From Pseudomonas saxonica (GTDB taxonomy: Bacteria > Pseudomonadota > Gammaproteobacteria > Pseudomonadales > Pseudomonadaceae), in the NCBI RefSeq assembly GCF_007858365.1, contig NZ_VFIO01000005.1, forward strand, positions 1-64,000: 64,000 bases of DNA, written 5' to 3'. Positions 8,206-18,593 of this stretch are shown in pieces. The notes beneath the pieces are model-generated. The model worked only from the letters and a program-made list of their open reading frames with translations. It made no database searches and had not been told where the DNA came from. Within the stretch, counting starts at the first letter, position 1. The number at the start of each line of letters is the position of its first letter. The position numbers were made by a program, and so were the translations under genes.

Positions 8206-8586
8206 ATGAAATTTCGTTTTTTGCTCTGGATGCTGGGCTTGCTGATGGGCAGAGCCAGCCGTAAAAACCCTGCTTTCCAACAGCAACTGGTTGATAAAGA
8301 CCTGGTTTTCCAGCTGCAAACCCTCGATGGCAAAGTGGCCCGTCACTTCAAAGTCAAAAACCTTCGCATCACCAGCCATTCGGGTATGTACCCGGAGCCT
8401 GCTTTCGCCATTGCCTTCAAAGACGCTGATTATGGCTTTGCCACGATGCAAGCCAAGAACAAGCAATTGGCTTTCATGACCGGCATTCAAGACAAGTCGA
8501 TTCAGATTAAAGGCAACCCGGCGTTGGTCATCTGGTTTCAGGGCTTGACCAAGTACCTTAAGCCGCGCAAAAAGCCCAAGGCGTGA
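8206..8586 (+). CDS. Conserved small SCP2-like protein of unknown function
   Basis: A 126-residue protein from ATG 8206, which has a GAGG site upstream; the in-frame extension to GTG 8143 has none and is less likely. The first 18 residues are hydrophobic (MKFRFLLWMLGLLMG) and could be a membrane anchor or signal. The remainder (LVFQLQTLDGKVARHF, FKDADYGFATM, IQIKGNPALVIWFQGL) has the look of an SCP2 sterol-carrier-like fold, where the last part lines a lipid pocket. That is a resemblance, not a confirmed family. In other pseudomonads a homologue follows the HU gene. It converges on the TPR gene 53 bases away. Confidence 0.65.
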   Translation: MKFRFLLWMLGLLMGRASRKNPAFQQQLVDKDLVFQLQTLDGKVARHFKVKNLRITSHSGMYPEPAFAIAFKDADYGFATMQAKNKQLAFMTGIQDKSIQIKGNPALVIWFQGLTKYLKPRKKPKA

Positions 8587-8639
8587 TATCGGATGGTGGA
8601 GGGTGGTCAGGCTTTGGCGCCCACTCTCACCCTGCACAT

Positions 8640-8954
8640 TCAGGTTTTTGGCTTATCGAGCTTCTTCAAGAACACGGCCATTTCTTTTTCTGCCTGCTTA
8701 TCGCCGTGGGCCTGCGCTGCCGCTATTCCCTGCAGCCACACCGTGCGTGCGGCGTCCCTGTTTCCCGCCGCCAATTGCGCCTTGCCCAATAACTTCCACG
8801 CTGCGGAATATTTGGGGTCAAACGTGACGCAAGCCTGCAAATGCTCAACGGCTTTGAGGTTATCCCCAAGGTCGAGATAGCCCTTGCCCAGGCCAAAGCG
8901 CAGTAACGCGTTATCCACACCCTTGGCCAGCATCTTTTCCAGTGATTCCAGCAC
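8640..8954 (-). CDS. Tetratricopeptide-repeat protein
   Basis: A 104-residue soluble protein made of about three TPR helical pairs, e.g. ALLRFGLGKGYLDLGDNLKA followed by AVEHLQACVTFDP, then AWKLLGKAQLAAGNRDAAR. TPRs are protein-protein interaction scaffolds; no partner can be named. The start MLESLEKML at 8954 lies 10 bases downstream of the trkA stop, so it is probably the last gene of a trkA transcript. As far as I recall a small TPR gene next to trkA is common in Pseudomonas. Confidence 0.8.
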   Translation of the reverse strand: MLESLEKMLAKGVDNALLRFGLGKGYLDLGDNLKAVEHLQACVTFDPKYSAAWKLLGKAQLAAGNRDAARTVWLQGIAAAQAHGDKQAEKEMAVFLKKLDKPKT

Positions 8955-8964
8955 GCCAAACTCC

Positions 8965-10341
8965 TTAGAAGAAACTCAACCCAACGTGGAACAGCTTTTC
9001 GACGTCGCGAATATGCTTTTTATCCACAAGGAACAAGATCACATGGTCGCCTGCATTGACCACGGTAGCGTCGTGGGCAATCAGCACTTCTTCGTCGCGA
9101 ATGATCGCGCCAATGATCGTGCCCGGGGGCAAGTGAATCTCGCCAATGCGACGGCCAATCACCTTGCTCGATTTCGAGTCGCCGTGGGCAATGGCTTCGA
9201 TGGCCTCGGCTGCGCCTCGACGCAAGGAGTGAACGCTGACAATATCACCACGGCGTACGTGGGCCAGCAGTGTGCCGATAGTGGCCAGCTGCGGGCTGAT
9301 GGCGATATCGATCTCGCCGCCCTGTATCAAGTCCACGTAGGCGGGATTGTTGATGATGGTCATCACCTTTTTCGCGCCCAGACGCTTGGCTAGCAGCGAC
9401 GACATAATGTTGGCTTCGTCATCGTTGGTCAGGGCCAGAAACAGGTCGGCATCGGCAATGTTTTCTTCGAGCATCAAATCGCGGTCCGAGGCGCTGCCTT
9501 GCAACACCACGGTGCTGTCGAGCGTGTCGGACAAGTAGCGACAACGCGCAGGGTTCATCTCGATGATCTTGACCTGATAGCGGCTTTCAATGGCTTCGGC
9601 CAGCCGTTCGCCAATCTGCCCGCCGCCCGCAATCACGATCCGCTTGTAGCTTTCATCCAGGCGGCGCATTTCACTCATCACCGCGCGGATATTGGCTTTG
9701 GCAGCGATGAAAAACACTTCGTCATCCGCCTCGATCACGGTATCGCCACGGGGTGTAATCGGACGATCACGGCGGAAAATGGCGGCAACCCGCGTGTCGA
9801 CATTGGGCATGTGTTCGCGCAACTGGCGTAGCTGCTGACCAATCAGCGGCCCGCCGTAGTAGGCCTTGACCGCCACCAATTGGGCTTTGCCGTCGGCAAA
9901 GTCGATCACCTGCAAGGCGCCGGGGTGCTCAATCAGGCGTTTGATGTAGTTGGTCACCACTTGTTCGGGGCTGATCAACACGTCCACTGGAATGGCGTCG
10001 TTGTCGAACAGCTCTTCACCGCGGGTCAAGTAGGCCGACTCACGTACGCGCGCGATTTTGGTGGGGGTGTGAAACAACGAGTACGCCACTTGGCACGCGA
10101 CCATGTTGGTCTCGTCGCTGTTGGTCACCGCCACCAGCATGTCAGCGTCATCGGCACCCGCCTGACGCAGCACATTGGGCAGCGAAGCGCGGCCTTGCAC
10201 CGTACGAATATCGAGCCGGTCGCCGAGGTCGCGCAGGCGTTCGCCATCGGTATCGACCACGGTGATGTCGTTTGCTTCGCTGGCCAAATGTTCGGCCAGT
10301 GTGCCGCCGACCTGACCTGCGCCGAGAATGATGATTTTCAT
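8965..10341 (-). CDS. trkA: Trk potassium uptake regulatory subunit TrkA
   Basis: A 458-residue peripheral NAD(H)-binding protein that gates the TrkH/TrkG potassium channel. It is a tandem duplication of RCK_N plus TrkA_C. The two Rossmann motifs are [15 protein letters not shown] at the N-terminus and [16 protein letters not shown] near residue 235, each followed by acidic NAD-ribose contacts and a C-terminal regulatory domain. The length is typical. It starts 15 bases after the rsmB stop, so rsmB, trkA and the TPR gene probably form one leftward operon with fmt. Confidence 0.95.
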   Translation of the reverse strand: MKIIILGAGQVGGTLAEHLASEANDITVVDTDGERLRDLGDRLDIRTVQGRASLPNVLRQAGADDADMLVAVTNSDETNMVACQVAYSLFHTPTKIARVRESAYLTRGEELFDNDAIPVDVLISPEQVVTNYIKRLIEHPGALQVIDFADGKAQLVAVKAYYGGPLIGQQLRQLREHMPNVDTRVAAIFRRDRPITPRGDTVIEADDEVFFIAAKANIRAVMSEMRRLDESYKRIVIAGGGQIGERLAEAIESRYQVKIIEMNPARCRYLSDTLDSTVVLQGSASDRDLMLEENIADADLFLALTNDDEANIMSSLLAKRLGAKKVMTIINNPAYVDLIQGGEIDIAISPQLATIGTLLAHVRRGDIVSVHSLRRGAAEAIEAIAHGDSKSSKVIGRRIGEIHLPPGTIIGAIIRDEEVLIAHDATVVNAGDHVILFLVDKKHIRDVEKLFHVGLSFF

Positions 10342-10356
10342 GCCGTCAGTCCCTGT

Positions 10357-11667
10357 TTAGCCGCGAACGGCAGCGATCTTGATCAACTTGGCGTAATAAA
10401 ACCCGTCGTGTCCGCCTTCTTGAGCCAGCAATTGACGGCCATGCGGCTGCTTGATGCCGAACGAACCGGCAATATCCAGCTCCCGCGCACCGGGGGTTCG
10501 GGCCAGAAAGGCTTCGATCACTTCGGTGTTTTCGGTCGGCAACGTCGAACAGGTGGCATACAGCAAGATGCCACCGACCTCCAGCGTAGGCCACATTGCG
10601 TCAAGCAACTCGCCTTGCAAGGCGGCGAGGGCGGCAATGTCGTCGGGCTGGCGCGTCAGCTTGATGTCGGGGTGGCGACGGATCACGCCGGTTGCCGAGC
10701 AAGGGGCGTCCAGCAAAATGCGCTGGAACGGTTTGCCGTCCCACCATGTGGCGGTGTCGCGGCCATCAGCGGCAATCAACTCGGCACTCAGGCCCAGACG
10801 CTCAAGGTTTTCGCGAACCCGCACCAGACGCTTGGCTTCCAGATCCACTGCGACCACGCCGGCCAATTGCGGCTCGACTTCGAGAATGTGGCAGGTCTTG
10901 CCTCCGGGTGCACAGCAGGCGTCAAGCACGCGCTGGCCGGGAGCCAGATCCAGCAGGTCAGCCGCCAATTGCGCGGCCTCGTCCTGGACGCTGATCCAGC
11001 CTTCGGCAAAGCCCGGCAAGGTGCGCACATCGCACGCTTCGGCCAGCACGATGCCGTCCTGGCTGAAGGTGCAAGGCTGGGCTTCGATACCCGCCTCGAT
11101 CAGCAGTTGCAGATAGGCATCACGGCTGTGATGACGACGATTGACCCGCAAAATCATCGGTGGATGCGCGTTATTGGCCGCGCAAATGGCTTCCCACTGC
11201 TGTGGCCAGAAGGCTTTCAGCGATTTTTGCAGCCAGCGCGGATGCGCGGTACGCACCACTGGGTCATGTTCCAGTTCGGCGAGCAAGGCTTCGCTCTCGC
11301 GCTGCGCATTGCGCAAGACGGCATTGAGCAGGCCTTTGGCCCACGGTTTTTTCAGTTTGTCTGCGCAGCCGACGGTTTCGCCGATGGCTGCGTGGGCCGG
11401 AATGCGCGTGTAGAGCAGTTGGTACAAGCCCACTAGCAACAGCGCTTCTACGTCTGCATCGGCGGCTTTGAACGGCTTTTGCAGCAGTTTGTTGGCCAGC
11501 GCCGACAGACGTGGCTGCCAGCGGGCTGTACCGAAGGCCAGATCCTGAGTCAGGCCGCGATCACGCACCTCGACCTTATCCAGTTGTAACGGCAGCGAAC
11601 TGTTGAGCGATGCCTTGCCATTCAGGACGGCGGTCAGGGCTTTGGCAGCAGCCAGACGCGGGTTCAT
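10357..11667 (-). CDS. rsmB: 16S rRNA (cytosine-967-C5)-methyltransferase
   Basis: A 436-residue enzyme with an N-terminal NusB-like RNA-binding domain ([24 protein letters not shown]) and a C-terminal SAM-dependent m5C methyltransferase domain. Visible motifs are the SAM loop [11 protein letters not shown], motif [19 protein letters not shown] and motif [12 protein letters not shown]. The last two contribute the paired Cys residues of RNA m5C methyltransferases. The ATG overlaps the fmt stop (ATGA), the classical def-fmt-rsmB arrangement. Confidence 0.95.
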   Translation of the reverse strand: MNPRLAAAKALTAVLNGKASLNSSLPLQLDKVEVRDRGLTQDLAFGTARWQPRLSALANKLLQKPFKAADADVEALLLVGLYQLLYTRIPAHAAIGETVGCADKLKKPWAKGLLNAVLRNAQRESEALLAELEHDPVVRTAHPRWLQKSLKAFWPQQWEAICAANNAHPPMILRVNRRHHSRDAYLQLLIEAGIEAQPCTFSQDGIVLAEACDVRTLPGFAEGWISVQDEAAQLAADLLDLAPGQRVLDACCAPGGKTCHILEVEPQLAGVVAVDLEAKRLVRVRENLERLGLSAELIAADGRDTATWWDGKPFQRILLDAPCSATGVIRRHPDIKLTRQPDDIAALAALQGELLDAMWPTLEVGGILLYATCSTLPTENTEVIEAFLARTPGARELDIAGSFGIKQPHGRQLLAQEGGHDGFYYAKLIKIAAVRG

Positions 11668-12614
11668 TGGGCGGCACCCAGTACTGTACCGACGGCGAAT
11701 TTCTCACGACGGCTGTTGAAAAAATCGCTGAACGCCAGCGCCTTGCCTCCGGGCAATTGCAGGCGTGTCAGGCACAGCGCGCCTTCGCCACATCCCACAA
11801 TCAGGCCGTCCTTGCTGGCGGCGAGAATCTGCCCCGGTTCGCCTTGAGCGTCAGCCAGAGTGGCGGCCAACACTTTCAGGGCTTCACCGTTGAGTGTGCT
11901 GTGGCAGATGGGCCAAGGATTGAAGGCGCGAATCACTCGCTCCAGCTCCACTGCCGGGCGGGCCCAGTCAATTCGAGCTTCGTCTTTGTTGAGTTTATGG
12001 GCGTAGGTCGCCAGGCTGTCGTCCTGCGCTTCACCTTGCAACGTACCGGCTGCCAGACCGGCAATCGCTTCGATCACTGCTGGCGGCCCGAGCTTGGCCA
12101 AACGGTCGTGCAAGCTGCCGCCCGTATCGTCGGCGCTGATCGGGGTCACGGACTTGAGCAGCATGGGGCCGGTGTCCAGACCCGCCTCCATGCGCATGAC
12201 GGTCACACCGCTCTCGCTGTCGCCTGCCTCGATGGCGCGCTGGATCGGCGCCGCACCGCGCCAGCGTGGCAGCAACGAAGCATGGCTGTTGATGCAGCCC
12301 AGGCGCGGAATATCGAGCACAACTTGGGGCAGGATCAGGCCGTACGCCACCACCACCAGCAAATCGGGCTTCAAGGCCGCGAGTTCGGCTTGGGCTTCGG
12401 GGGCACGCAGCGTGGGCGGTTGCAAGACAGGGATGTGATGCTCAAGGGCCAACTGCTTGACCGGGCTTGGCATCAGCTTTTGCCCGCGCCCTGCCGGACG
12501 ATCCGGTTGGGTGTAGACCGCGACAATCTCGTAAGGGCTGTCTAGCAGGGCCTTGAGGTGTTCAGCGGCGAATTCTGGGGTGCCAGCAAAGACGATGCGC
12601 AATGGCTCAGTCAT
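11664..12614 (-). CDS. fmt: Methionyl-tRNA formyltransferase
   Basis: Formylates initiator Met-tRNA using 10-formyltetrahydrofolate. It has 316 residues, with the N-terminal Rossmann start [15 protein letters not shown] and the folate-site motif [15 protein letters not shown] near residues 110-125, including the catalytic Asn/His/Asp region. The C-terminal tRNA-binding domain includes ARIDWARPA and VRAFNPWP. It overlaps rsmB by 4 bases. Unlike the tight def-fmt pair of many bacteria, def lies 228 bases upstream, across a REP pair. Confidence 0.96.
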   Translation of the reverse strand: MTEPLRIVFAGTPEFAAEHLKALLDSPYEIVAVYTQPDRPAGRGQKLMPSPVKQLALEHHIPVLQPPTLRAPEAQAELAALKPDLLVVVAYGLILPQVVLDIPRLGCINSHASLLPRWRGAAPIQRAIEAGDSESGVTVMRMEAGLDTGPMLLKSVTPISADDTGGSLHDRLAKLGPPAVIEAIAGLAAGTLQGEAQDDSLATYAHKLNKDEARIDWARPAVELERVIRAFNPWPICHSTLNGEALKVLAATLADAQGEPGQILAASKDGLIVGCGEGALCLTRLQLPGGKALAFSDFFNSRREKFAVGTVLGAAQ

Positions 12615-12664
12615 GAATTACTCACTTGGAATGGGGGGGAGCGCTGGAGTAATCCTTCGAAATA

Positions 12665-12815
12665 CCTGTAGCCGATGACGAGGTACGAAGGCTGCGAACG
12701 GCTGCATAGCAGTTGCAAAACCCGGCGATAGAGTACATCAGGCATATCCGTAGAGCGTGGATGAAGGCCGCTTCGCGCCCGATCGCAGCCTTCGTGCCTC
12801 GACAGCGGCTACAGG
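12665..12815. repeat. REP-type inverted repeat pair between def and fmt
   Basis: Long inverted arms, CCTGTAGCCG...ACGAAGGCTGCGA at 12665-12697 and TCGCAGCCTTCGTGCCTCG...CGGCTACAGG at 12783-12815, flank about 85 bases. This is the layout of Pseudomonas REP doublets. It separates two codirectional genes that are usually adjacent. Confidence 0.75.
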
Positions 12816-12842
12816 AGCCGCGTCAATAGTTGGGTGTTGGGA

Positions 12843-13349
12843 TCAAGCGTTCTGGCGGTGCAGTTTTTCCAGCTTCTTCTTGATCCGGTCACGCTTGAGG
12901 TTAGACAGGTAATCCACAAACAGCTTGCCGTTGAGGTGGTCGCATTCGTGCTGAATGCACACGGCCAACAGGCCTTCGGCAATCATTTCAAAGGGCTTGC
13001 CGTCACGGTCCAGCGCGTTGATTTTGACGCGTTGCGGTCGATCGACGTTTTCATAGAAACCCGGAACAGACAGGCAGCCTTCCTGATACTGATCCGTCTC
13101 GTCGGTCAGGGCCTCGAACTCAGGGTTGATAAACACCAGAGGTTCGCTGCGGTCTTCGCTCAGGTCCATGACCACGATGCGTTTATGCACGTTGACTTGC
13201 GTGGCGGCCAGGCCAATACCCGGCGCCTCGTACATGGTTTCAAACATGTCATCGATCAACTGGCGCACTTCGTCGTCCACAACCGCCACGGGCTTGGCGA
13301 TGGTGCGCAGTCGCGAGTCTGGGAATTCGAGGATGTTTAAAATAGCCAT
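12843..13349 (-). CDS. def: Peptide deformylase
   Basis: Metallohydrolase that removes the formyl group from nascent proteins, reversing the mark added by Fmt. The 168-residue form starts [11 protein letters not shown], the usual start; an 11-codon extension to 13382 is open but non-standard. All three family motifs are present: [17 protein letters not shown] (Cys ligand) and the metal site QHECDHLNG. Leftward, upstream of fmt-rsmB-trkA. Confidence 0.96.
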   Translation of the reverse strand: MAILNILEFPDSRLRTIAKPVAVVDDEVRQLIDDMFETMYEAPGIGLAATQVNVHKRIVVMDLSEDRSEPLVFINPEFEALTDETDQYQEGCLSVPGFYENVDRPQRVKINALDRDGKPFEMIAEGLLAVCIQHECDHLNGKLFVDYLSNLKRDRIKKKLEKLHRQNA

Positions 13350-13746
13350 AAGTTTGATTGATGCACTGTGTGAAAGATTCAAAAACGGTTGTCAGGTGGT
13401 CCTGAGGACTTCGGGCAACCTGTGCAAAACGTCCCCTTCAGAAGACAGCCCGCTCGGGCTCTAGCGTTTCACGCGAACGCACATAATAAAGGGATTCCCC
13501 GGCGGATGAAACGACTAGCTGCCGGACTGCATCGGGCATGAGCTCAGCGCGGTCTGTCGCAGTTTGAAACCAACGCGCGATGGTTGCCTGAAACCCTCAA
13601 CTAAAGTTGGGTTTCCATGCGCGATTTCAAATGCAAGCCGGGTGCTCAAGCTGGGGTTTTTCATTGCTTGGCAAACAACTTGTTCACAGACTTATCCACA
13701 GCTTGTTCCGGTCTTGATAGCGCTCTGAACGATCAAGGATGATCAC
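13350..13746. other. 397-bp gap between def and dprA with no coding region
   Basis: The divergent interval between def (leftward) and dprA (rightward) shows no plausible ORF. It holds a 69-base near-palindrome (13563-13631) and a perfect TTATCCACA, the DnaA-box consensus, at 13692-13700, about 45 bases before dprA. From memory, many pseudomonads have a LysM-domain gene here (PA0020 in PAO1). No trace of it is recognisable in translation. Confidence 0.6.
13563..13631. repeat. 69-base near-palindrome
   Basis: Nested arms pair in order from the outside: TTTGAAA with TTTCAAA, CGCGCGATGG with CCATGCGCG, and GAAACCC with GGGTTTC, around a short central segment (TCAACTAAAGTT). It has no T-run on either side and is unlike the REP and CT-rich repeat families elsewhere in the window. 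Confidence 0.7.
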
Positions 13747-14844
13747 ATGCCGTTGCCCGATATTTCCCCTTGCGAGCTTGAGGCCCGTTTGCGTTTGCAC
13801 CTGTTACCCGACATGGGGCCAAAGCGTTATTACACGCTGTTCAGTGCCTTTGGTTGCGCCAGTTCGGCGCTGGGCGCGCCTGCCAGCGCGTGGTCGGCGC
13901 TGGGTCTGCCCGCCACGTGTGCTCAGGCCCGGCGCAGCCCGCAGATTCGCGACGGTGCCAGCGCTGCACTGCGCTGGCTTGAGCGCTCAAGCCAGCATCT
14001 CTTGTTACATGATCAGGCGAACTACCCAGCGTTATTGAGCGAGTTGTGCGATGCCCCGCCCCTGTTATTCGTGGCCGGCGATCCTTCAATACTGGAGAAA
14101 CCCCAGCTGGCAATCGTCGGCAGCCGCCGCGCCTCCCGGCCCGGGTTGGATACCGCCGGTGCATTTTCACGCAGCCTGGCCAGCGCCGGATTTGTCATCA
14201 CCAGTGGGTTGGCATTGGGCGTCGACGGTGCGGCCCACCGGGCAGCCCTTGATGTCGGCGGCCTCACCGTGGGGGTGCTCGGCACAGGGCTCGAAAAACT
14301 TTATCCACAGCGCCATCGCGCCTTGGCTGACGCGATGATTAACGGCGCCAGCGCAGTGGTTTCCGAGTTCCCGTTAGAGACTGGGCCGCTGCCCGGCAAC
14401 TTTCCTCGACGCAATCGAATCATCAGTGGCCTGTCGCTCGGCGTACTGGTGGTCGAAGCCAGCGTGGCGAGTGGTTCGCTGATCACGGCCCGGCTGGCCG
14501 CCGAACAAGGGCGTGAGGTCTACGCCATTCCCGGCTCCATCCATCATCCGGGAGCACGCGGGTGCCACCAGTTGATTCGCGACGGCGCAACGCTGGTTGA
14601 AACCGTCGAGCATATTCTCGAAGGCCTGCGTGGCTGGCGCTCTTTACCGTTAGCCACAGCGGACCTGTTCACCCCCAGCTATCATCCGCTCGTGCAATTG
14701 TTGCAAGCGGCGCCTTACACCAGTGAAGGTCTGGTCAGCGCCAGTGGTTGGGAGCTGCCCCGGTTATTGGCCGCCTTGACCGAACTTGAGTTGGAGGGGC
14801 GCGTGGTGCTGGAGGGCGGGCGTTGGTTTGCTTGCGCCAGCTAA
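13747..14844 (+). CDS. dprA: DNA-processing protein DprA (Smf)
   Basis: A 365-residue protein that loads RecA on incoming single-stranded DNA during natural transformation and related recombination. An N-terminal helical region is followed by the Rossmann-like DprA core: AIVGSRRASRPGLD, ITSGLALGVDGAAHRAAL, GVLGTGLEKLYP, FPRRNRIISGLS and the SGSLITARLAAEQGREV stretch in shorter pieces. A C-terminal winged-helix (DLA-like) domain closes the protein. The start is ATG 13747. tsaC follows 36 bases later on the same strand, the usual pairing. Confidence 0.95.
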   Translation: MPLPDISPCELEARLRLHLLPDMGPKRYYTLFSAFGCASSALGAPASAWSALGLPATCAQARRSPQIRDGASAALRWLERSSQHLLLHDQANYPALLSELCDAPPLLFVAGDPSILEKPQLAIVGSRRASRPGLDTAGAFSRSLASAGFVITSGLALGVDGAAHRAALDVGGLTVGVLGTGLEKLYPQRHRALADAMINGASAVVSEFPLETGPLPGNFPRRNRIISGLSLGVLVVEASVASGSLITARLAAEQGREVYAIPGSIHHPGARGCHQLIRDGATLVETVEHILEGLRGWRSLPLATADLFTPSYHPLVQLLQAAPYTSEGLVSASGWELPRLLAALTELELEGRVVLEGGRWFACAS

Positions 14845-14880
14845 GTACACTGCGCACAGCACCTATTTTGGAGACATTTG

Positions 14881-15438
14881 ATGATCAGCACCTGGCGCGT
14901 CCAGCAAGCAGCAAGAGCAATTCGTGCGGGCGCGGTGATTGCCTACCCGACCGAGGCTGTGTGGGGACTGGGTTGCGACCCGTGGGATGAAGAGGCGGTG
15001 GAGCGTTTGCTGGCGATCAAATCACGACCTGTGGATAAAGGCCTGATTCTGATAGCCGACAACATTCGCCAGTTCGACTTTCTGTTCGAAGACTTTCCTC
15101 AAGAGTGGCTCGACCGCATGGCCAGCACTTGGCCCGGGCCCAATACTTGGCTGGTGCCGCATCAAGGATTACTGCCAGAGTGGATCACTGGCGTGCATGA
15201 CACGGTGGCTTTGCGTGTGAGTGACCACCCGTTGGTGCGTGAGTTGTGTTCGCTGGTGGGACCGATTGTATCGACCTCCGCGAACCCGGCCGGTTTGCCG
15301 GCGGCACGGACGCGGCTCAAGGTTGAGCAGTATTTTCGTGGGCAGATCGACCACGTATTGGGCGGCAATCTGGGGGGACGTAAAAACCCGAGTCTGATTC
15401 GTGATCTGGCAACGGGCAAGGTTGTACGCCCGGCGTAA
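14881..15438 (+). CDS. tsaC: Threonylcarbamoyl-AMP synthase
   Basis: Makes threonylcarbamoyl-AMP from Thr, bicarbonate and ATP for the t6A37 modification of ANN-decoding tRNAs. The 185-residue form from ATG 14881 ([14 protein letters not shown]) has the normal length and a GGAG site 8 bases upstream; a TTG one codon earlier is not needed. YrdC/Sua5 motifs are visible: [14 protein letters not shown], the basic [15 protein letters not shown] and [10 protein letters not shown]. It probably shares a transcript with dprA and converges on qor across a REP pair. Confidence 0.94.
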   Translation: MISTWRVQQAARAIRAGAVIAYPTEAVWGLGCDPWDEEAVERLLAIKSRPVDKGLILIADNIRQFDFLFEDFPQEWLDRMASTWPGPNTWLVPHQGLLPEWITGVHDTVALRVSDHPLVRELCSLVGPIVSTSANPAGLPAARTRLKVEQYFRGQIDHVLGGNLGGRKNPSLIRDLATGKVVRPA

Positions 15439-15462
15439 AGGTGATCGTAACCCCGTAACCCC

Positions 15463-15595
15463 CGTAGCAGCTGCCGCAGGCTGCGTCCGGCGGCGAAGCC
15501 GTCGTGAAATCAGAAGTCGCGGTCTTTCAGGACGACCGTGGTTTCAGGGTTTACGACGGCTACGCCGCCGATCGCAGCCTTCGGCAGCTGCTACG
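15463..15595. repeat. REP pair between convergent tsaC and qor
   Basis: Left arm GTAGCAGCTGCCGCAGGCTG and right arm CAGCCTTCGGCAGCTGCTAC are inverted copies. Each also has an inner GGCGGCGAAGCCGTCGT-like hairpin. The same element recurs at 23936-24067 and 27126-27257. Confidence 0.85.
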
Positions 15596-15605
15596 AAGAG
15601 CTGAA

Positions 15606-16583
15606 TCAAGGCAACAAGATGGTCGAACCGGTGGTCCGTCGTGCCGACAGCTCGGTCTGGGCCTGGGCCGCATCCTTGAGTGCAAAGCGCTGATTGATAT
15701 CGACCGTCACTTTGCCGCTGCGAATCATCTCAAACAGTTCGTCCGCCATGGCTTGCAGGTTCTCGGCGTTATTGGCGTAGCTGGCCAATGTTGGCCGGGT
15801 CACGTACAGCGATCCCTTCTGCGACAAAATACCCAGGTTCACCCCGCTCACGGCCCCGGATGCATTGCCGAAACTGACGACCAAACCACGCGGTGCGGTG
15901 CAGTCCAGGGAGGTCAGCCACGTGTCTTTGCCGACCCCGTCATAGACCACGGGGCATTTTTTACCGTCGGTCAATTCCAGCACCCGCTTGGCCACGTCTT
16001 CATGGCTGTAGTCGATGGTTTCCCATGCCCCCAGCTTTTTCGCCAACGCCGCCTTCTCAGGCGAGCTGACTGTGCCAATCAACTTCACGCCCAGCGCTTT
16101 GGCCCATTGGCAGGCAATTGAACCGACACCGCCCGCAGCCGCATGGAACAAGATGGTTTCGCCACCCTTGAGTTCATAGGTCTGACGCAACAAGTACTGC
16201 ACCGTCAGCCCTTTGAGCATCACCGCGGCGGCTTGCTCAAACGAAATATCGTCGGGAAGCTTCACCACATTCGCGGCTGGCAATACGTGCAACTCGCTGT
16301 ACGCACCCAGCGGCCCGGTGCCGTAAGCCACACGGTCGCCGACTTTGACGTTGTGCACATCACTGCCCACCGCATCGACGATGCCTGCGGCTTCATTGCC
16401 CAGCCCGGACGGCAGCTCTGGCAGTGGGTACAAACCGCCACGGAAATAGGTGTCGATAAAATTCAGACCGATGGCCTTGTTGCTCACGCGGACTTGCTGC
16501 GGACCCGGCTCTGCGGGTGTGAAGTCGACATACTCAAGTACTTCGGGCCCGCCGTGGGTCCGAAACTGGATACGCTTAGCCAT
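15606..16583 (-). CDS. qor: Quinone oxidoreductase (NADPH), zinc-free MDR family
   Basis: A 325-residue medium-chain reductase reducing quinones with NADPH. The start MAKRIQFRTHGGPEV at 16583 gives the usual Qor length; an in-frame ATG 13 codons upstream is unlikely. Motifs include the quinone reductase signature region LKGGETILFHAAAGGVGSIA (NADPH Rossmann loop) and the substrate side GLGNEAAGIVDAVG. The catalytic zinc Cys/His set of alcohol dehydrogenases is absent, as expected. It is soluble, and divergent from hemF. Confidence 0.92.
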   Translation of the reverse strand: MAKRIQFRTHGGPEVLEYVDFTPAEPGPQQVRVSNKAIGLNFIDTYFRGGLYPLPELPSGLGNEAAGIVDAVGSDVHNVKVGDRVAYGTGPLGAYSELHVLPAANVVKLPDDISFEQAAAVMLKGLTVQYLLRQTYELKGGETILFHAAAGGVGSIACQWAKALGVKLIGTVSSPEKAALAKKLGAWETIDYSHEDVAKRVLELTDGKKCPVVYDGVGKDTWLTSLDCTAPRGLVVSFGNASGAVSGVNLGILSQKGSLYVTRPTLASYANNAENLQAMADELFEMIRSGKVTVDINQRFALKDAAQAQTELSARRTTGSTILLP

Positions 16584-16746
16584 CTGCACTGTCCTCGTTG
16601 ATTTGACGAAGCCCCTATCCAACGCTCTGGCGTGATCTTCGTCAACTGCGGCGAAGCTTTATGCGGTGATATGCTAGGGTCTGTTCCCGTTTCTTCGCCG
16701 CCGGCCCCGCTCTGAGCGGCGTGCCGCGTCGCTTTGCCCGATTTAA

Positions 16747-17675
<929 letters not shown>

Positions 17676-17676
<1 letters not shown>

Positions 17677-18497
17677 TGGACCGTTACGTCGTTTTCGGCA
17701 ACCCGATTGCCCACAGCAAATCTCCCGTGCTCCACCGTTTGTTTGCCGAACAAACGGCACAAGCCATGCAGTACGACACCCAGCTGGCGCCTCTGGACGA
17801 TTTTGCCGGTTGCGCCAAGGTTTTTTTTGAAACAGGGCGCGGCGCCAACGTCACCGTGCCTTTCAAAGAAGACGCTTACCGTATGGCGGATGAGCTGACC
17901 GCACGGGCACTGCGGGCAGGGGCGGTCAATACGTTGAGCAAGTTGGCAGACGGCCGCTTGCTGGGCGATAACACCGACGGTGCTGGCCTGGTGCGTGATT
18001 TAACCGTGAACGCCGGTTTCAGCCTCAAGGGCAAACGTATTCTGATTCTGGGGGCGGGTGGTGCTGTGCGCGGGGCGTTGGAGCCGATTCTGGCCGAAAG
18101 CCCTGCGGCGGTCACCATTGCCAACCGTACCGTAGAAAAAGCCGAATTGCTGGCCGAACTGTTCAGTGATCTGGGCTCGGTGGCTGCCAGTGGTTTTGAC
18201 TGGCTGCATGAGCCTGTTGACCTGATCATCAATGCCACCTCCGCCAGCCTGGCCGGTGAAGTGCCACCGATTGCCAGCAGCTTGATCGAGCCGGGTAAAA
18301 CCCTGTGCTACGACATGATGTATGGCAGCGCACCTACGCCGTTTTGTGTTTGGGCTGGCGAGCAGGGCGCGGGCAAGGTCATGGATGGTTTGGGGATGCT
18401 GGCTGAACAAGCCGCCGAAGCGTTCACCCTATGGCGCGGTGTGCGCCCTGATACGGCGCCTGCGCTGGCTGAATTGCGTCGGTTGCTGGCGCTTTAG
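17676..18497 (+). CDS. aroE: Shikimate dehydrogenase (NADP+)
   Basis: Reduces 3-dehydroshikimate to shikimate in the chorismate pathway, which also feeds UbiC. A 273-residue protein with the shikimate-binding [12 protein letters not shown], catalytic Lys in [11 protein letters not shown], Asp in [11 protein letters not shown], and the NADP Rossmann loop [12 protein letters not shown] with NRTVEKA. ATG 17676 is chosen over GTG 17673 because it overlaps the hemF stop as TGATG and begins with the standard [10 protein letters not shown]. It is cotranslated with hemF. Confidence 0.95.
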
Positions 18498-18504
18498 AGG
18501 CCAA

Positions 18505-18586
18505 CCCTCTCCCAGAGGGAGAGGGGGCTATTTGGTGTGATTTTATGACCGCGTGCGGTCAGTGCCCTCTCCCTGCGGGAGAGGGC
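18505..18586. repeat. CT-rich palindromes between convergent aroE and tcyP
   Basis: Three short palindromes: CCCTCTCCCAGAGGGAGAGGG (18505-18525, read in halves around AGA), GACCGCGTGCGGTC (18547-18560) and GCCCTCTCCCTGCGGGAGAGGGC (18564-18586, halves around TGC). This is the unexpanded form of the CT-rich repeat family that forms the arrays at 42019 and 54855. It probably also acts as a two-way terminator. Confidence 0.75.
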
Positions 18587-18593
18587 AAGGCGT

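Noticed and set aside
9880..11436. 518-codon open frame on the + strand
   Set aside because: It runs antisense through trkA and rsmB, whose motifs and operon overlaps are clear. The translated protein is His/Gln-rich without domains, as expected of a shadow frame in high-GC third positions.
13692..13700. Possible replication origin near dprA
   Set aside because: Only a single perfect DnaA box in the gap (another inside dprA), no AT-rich unwinding region and no dnaA, dnaN or rpmH genes. It could at most be a regulatory site.
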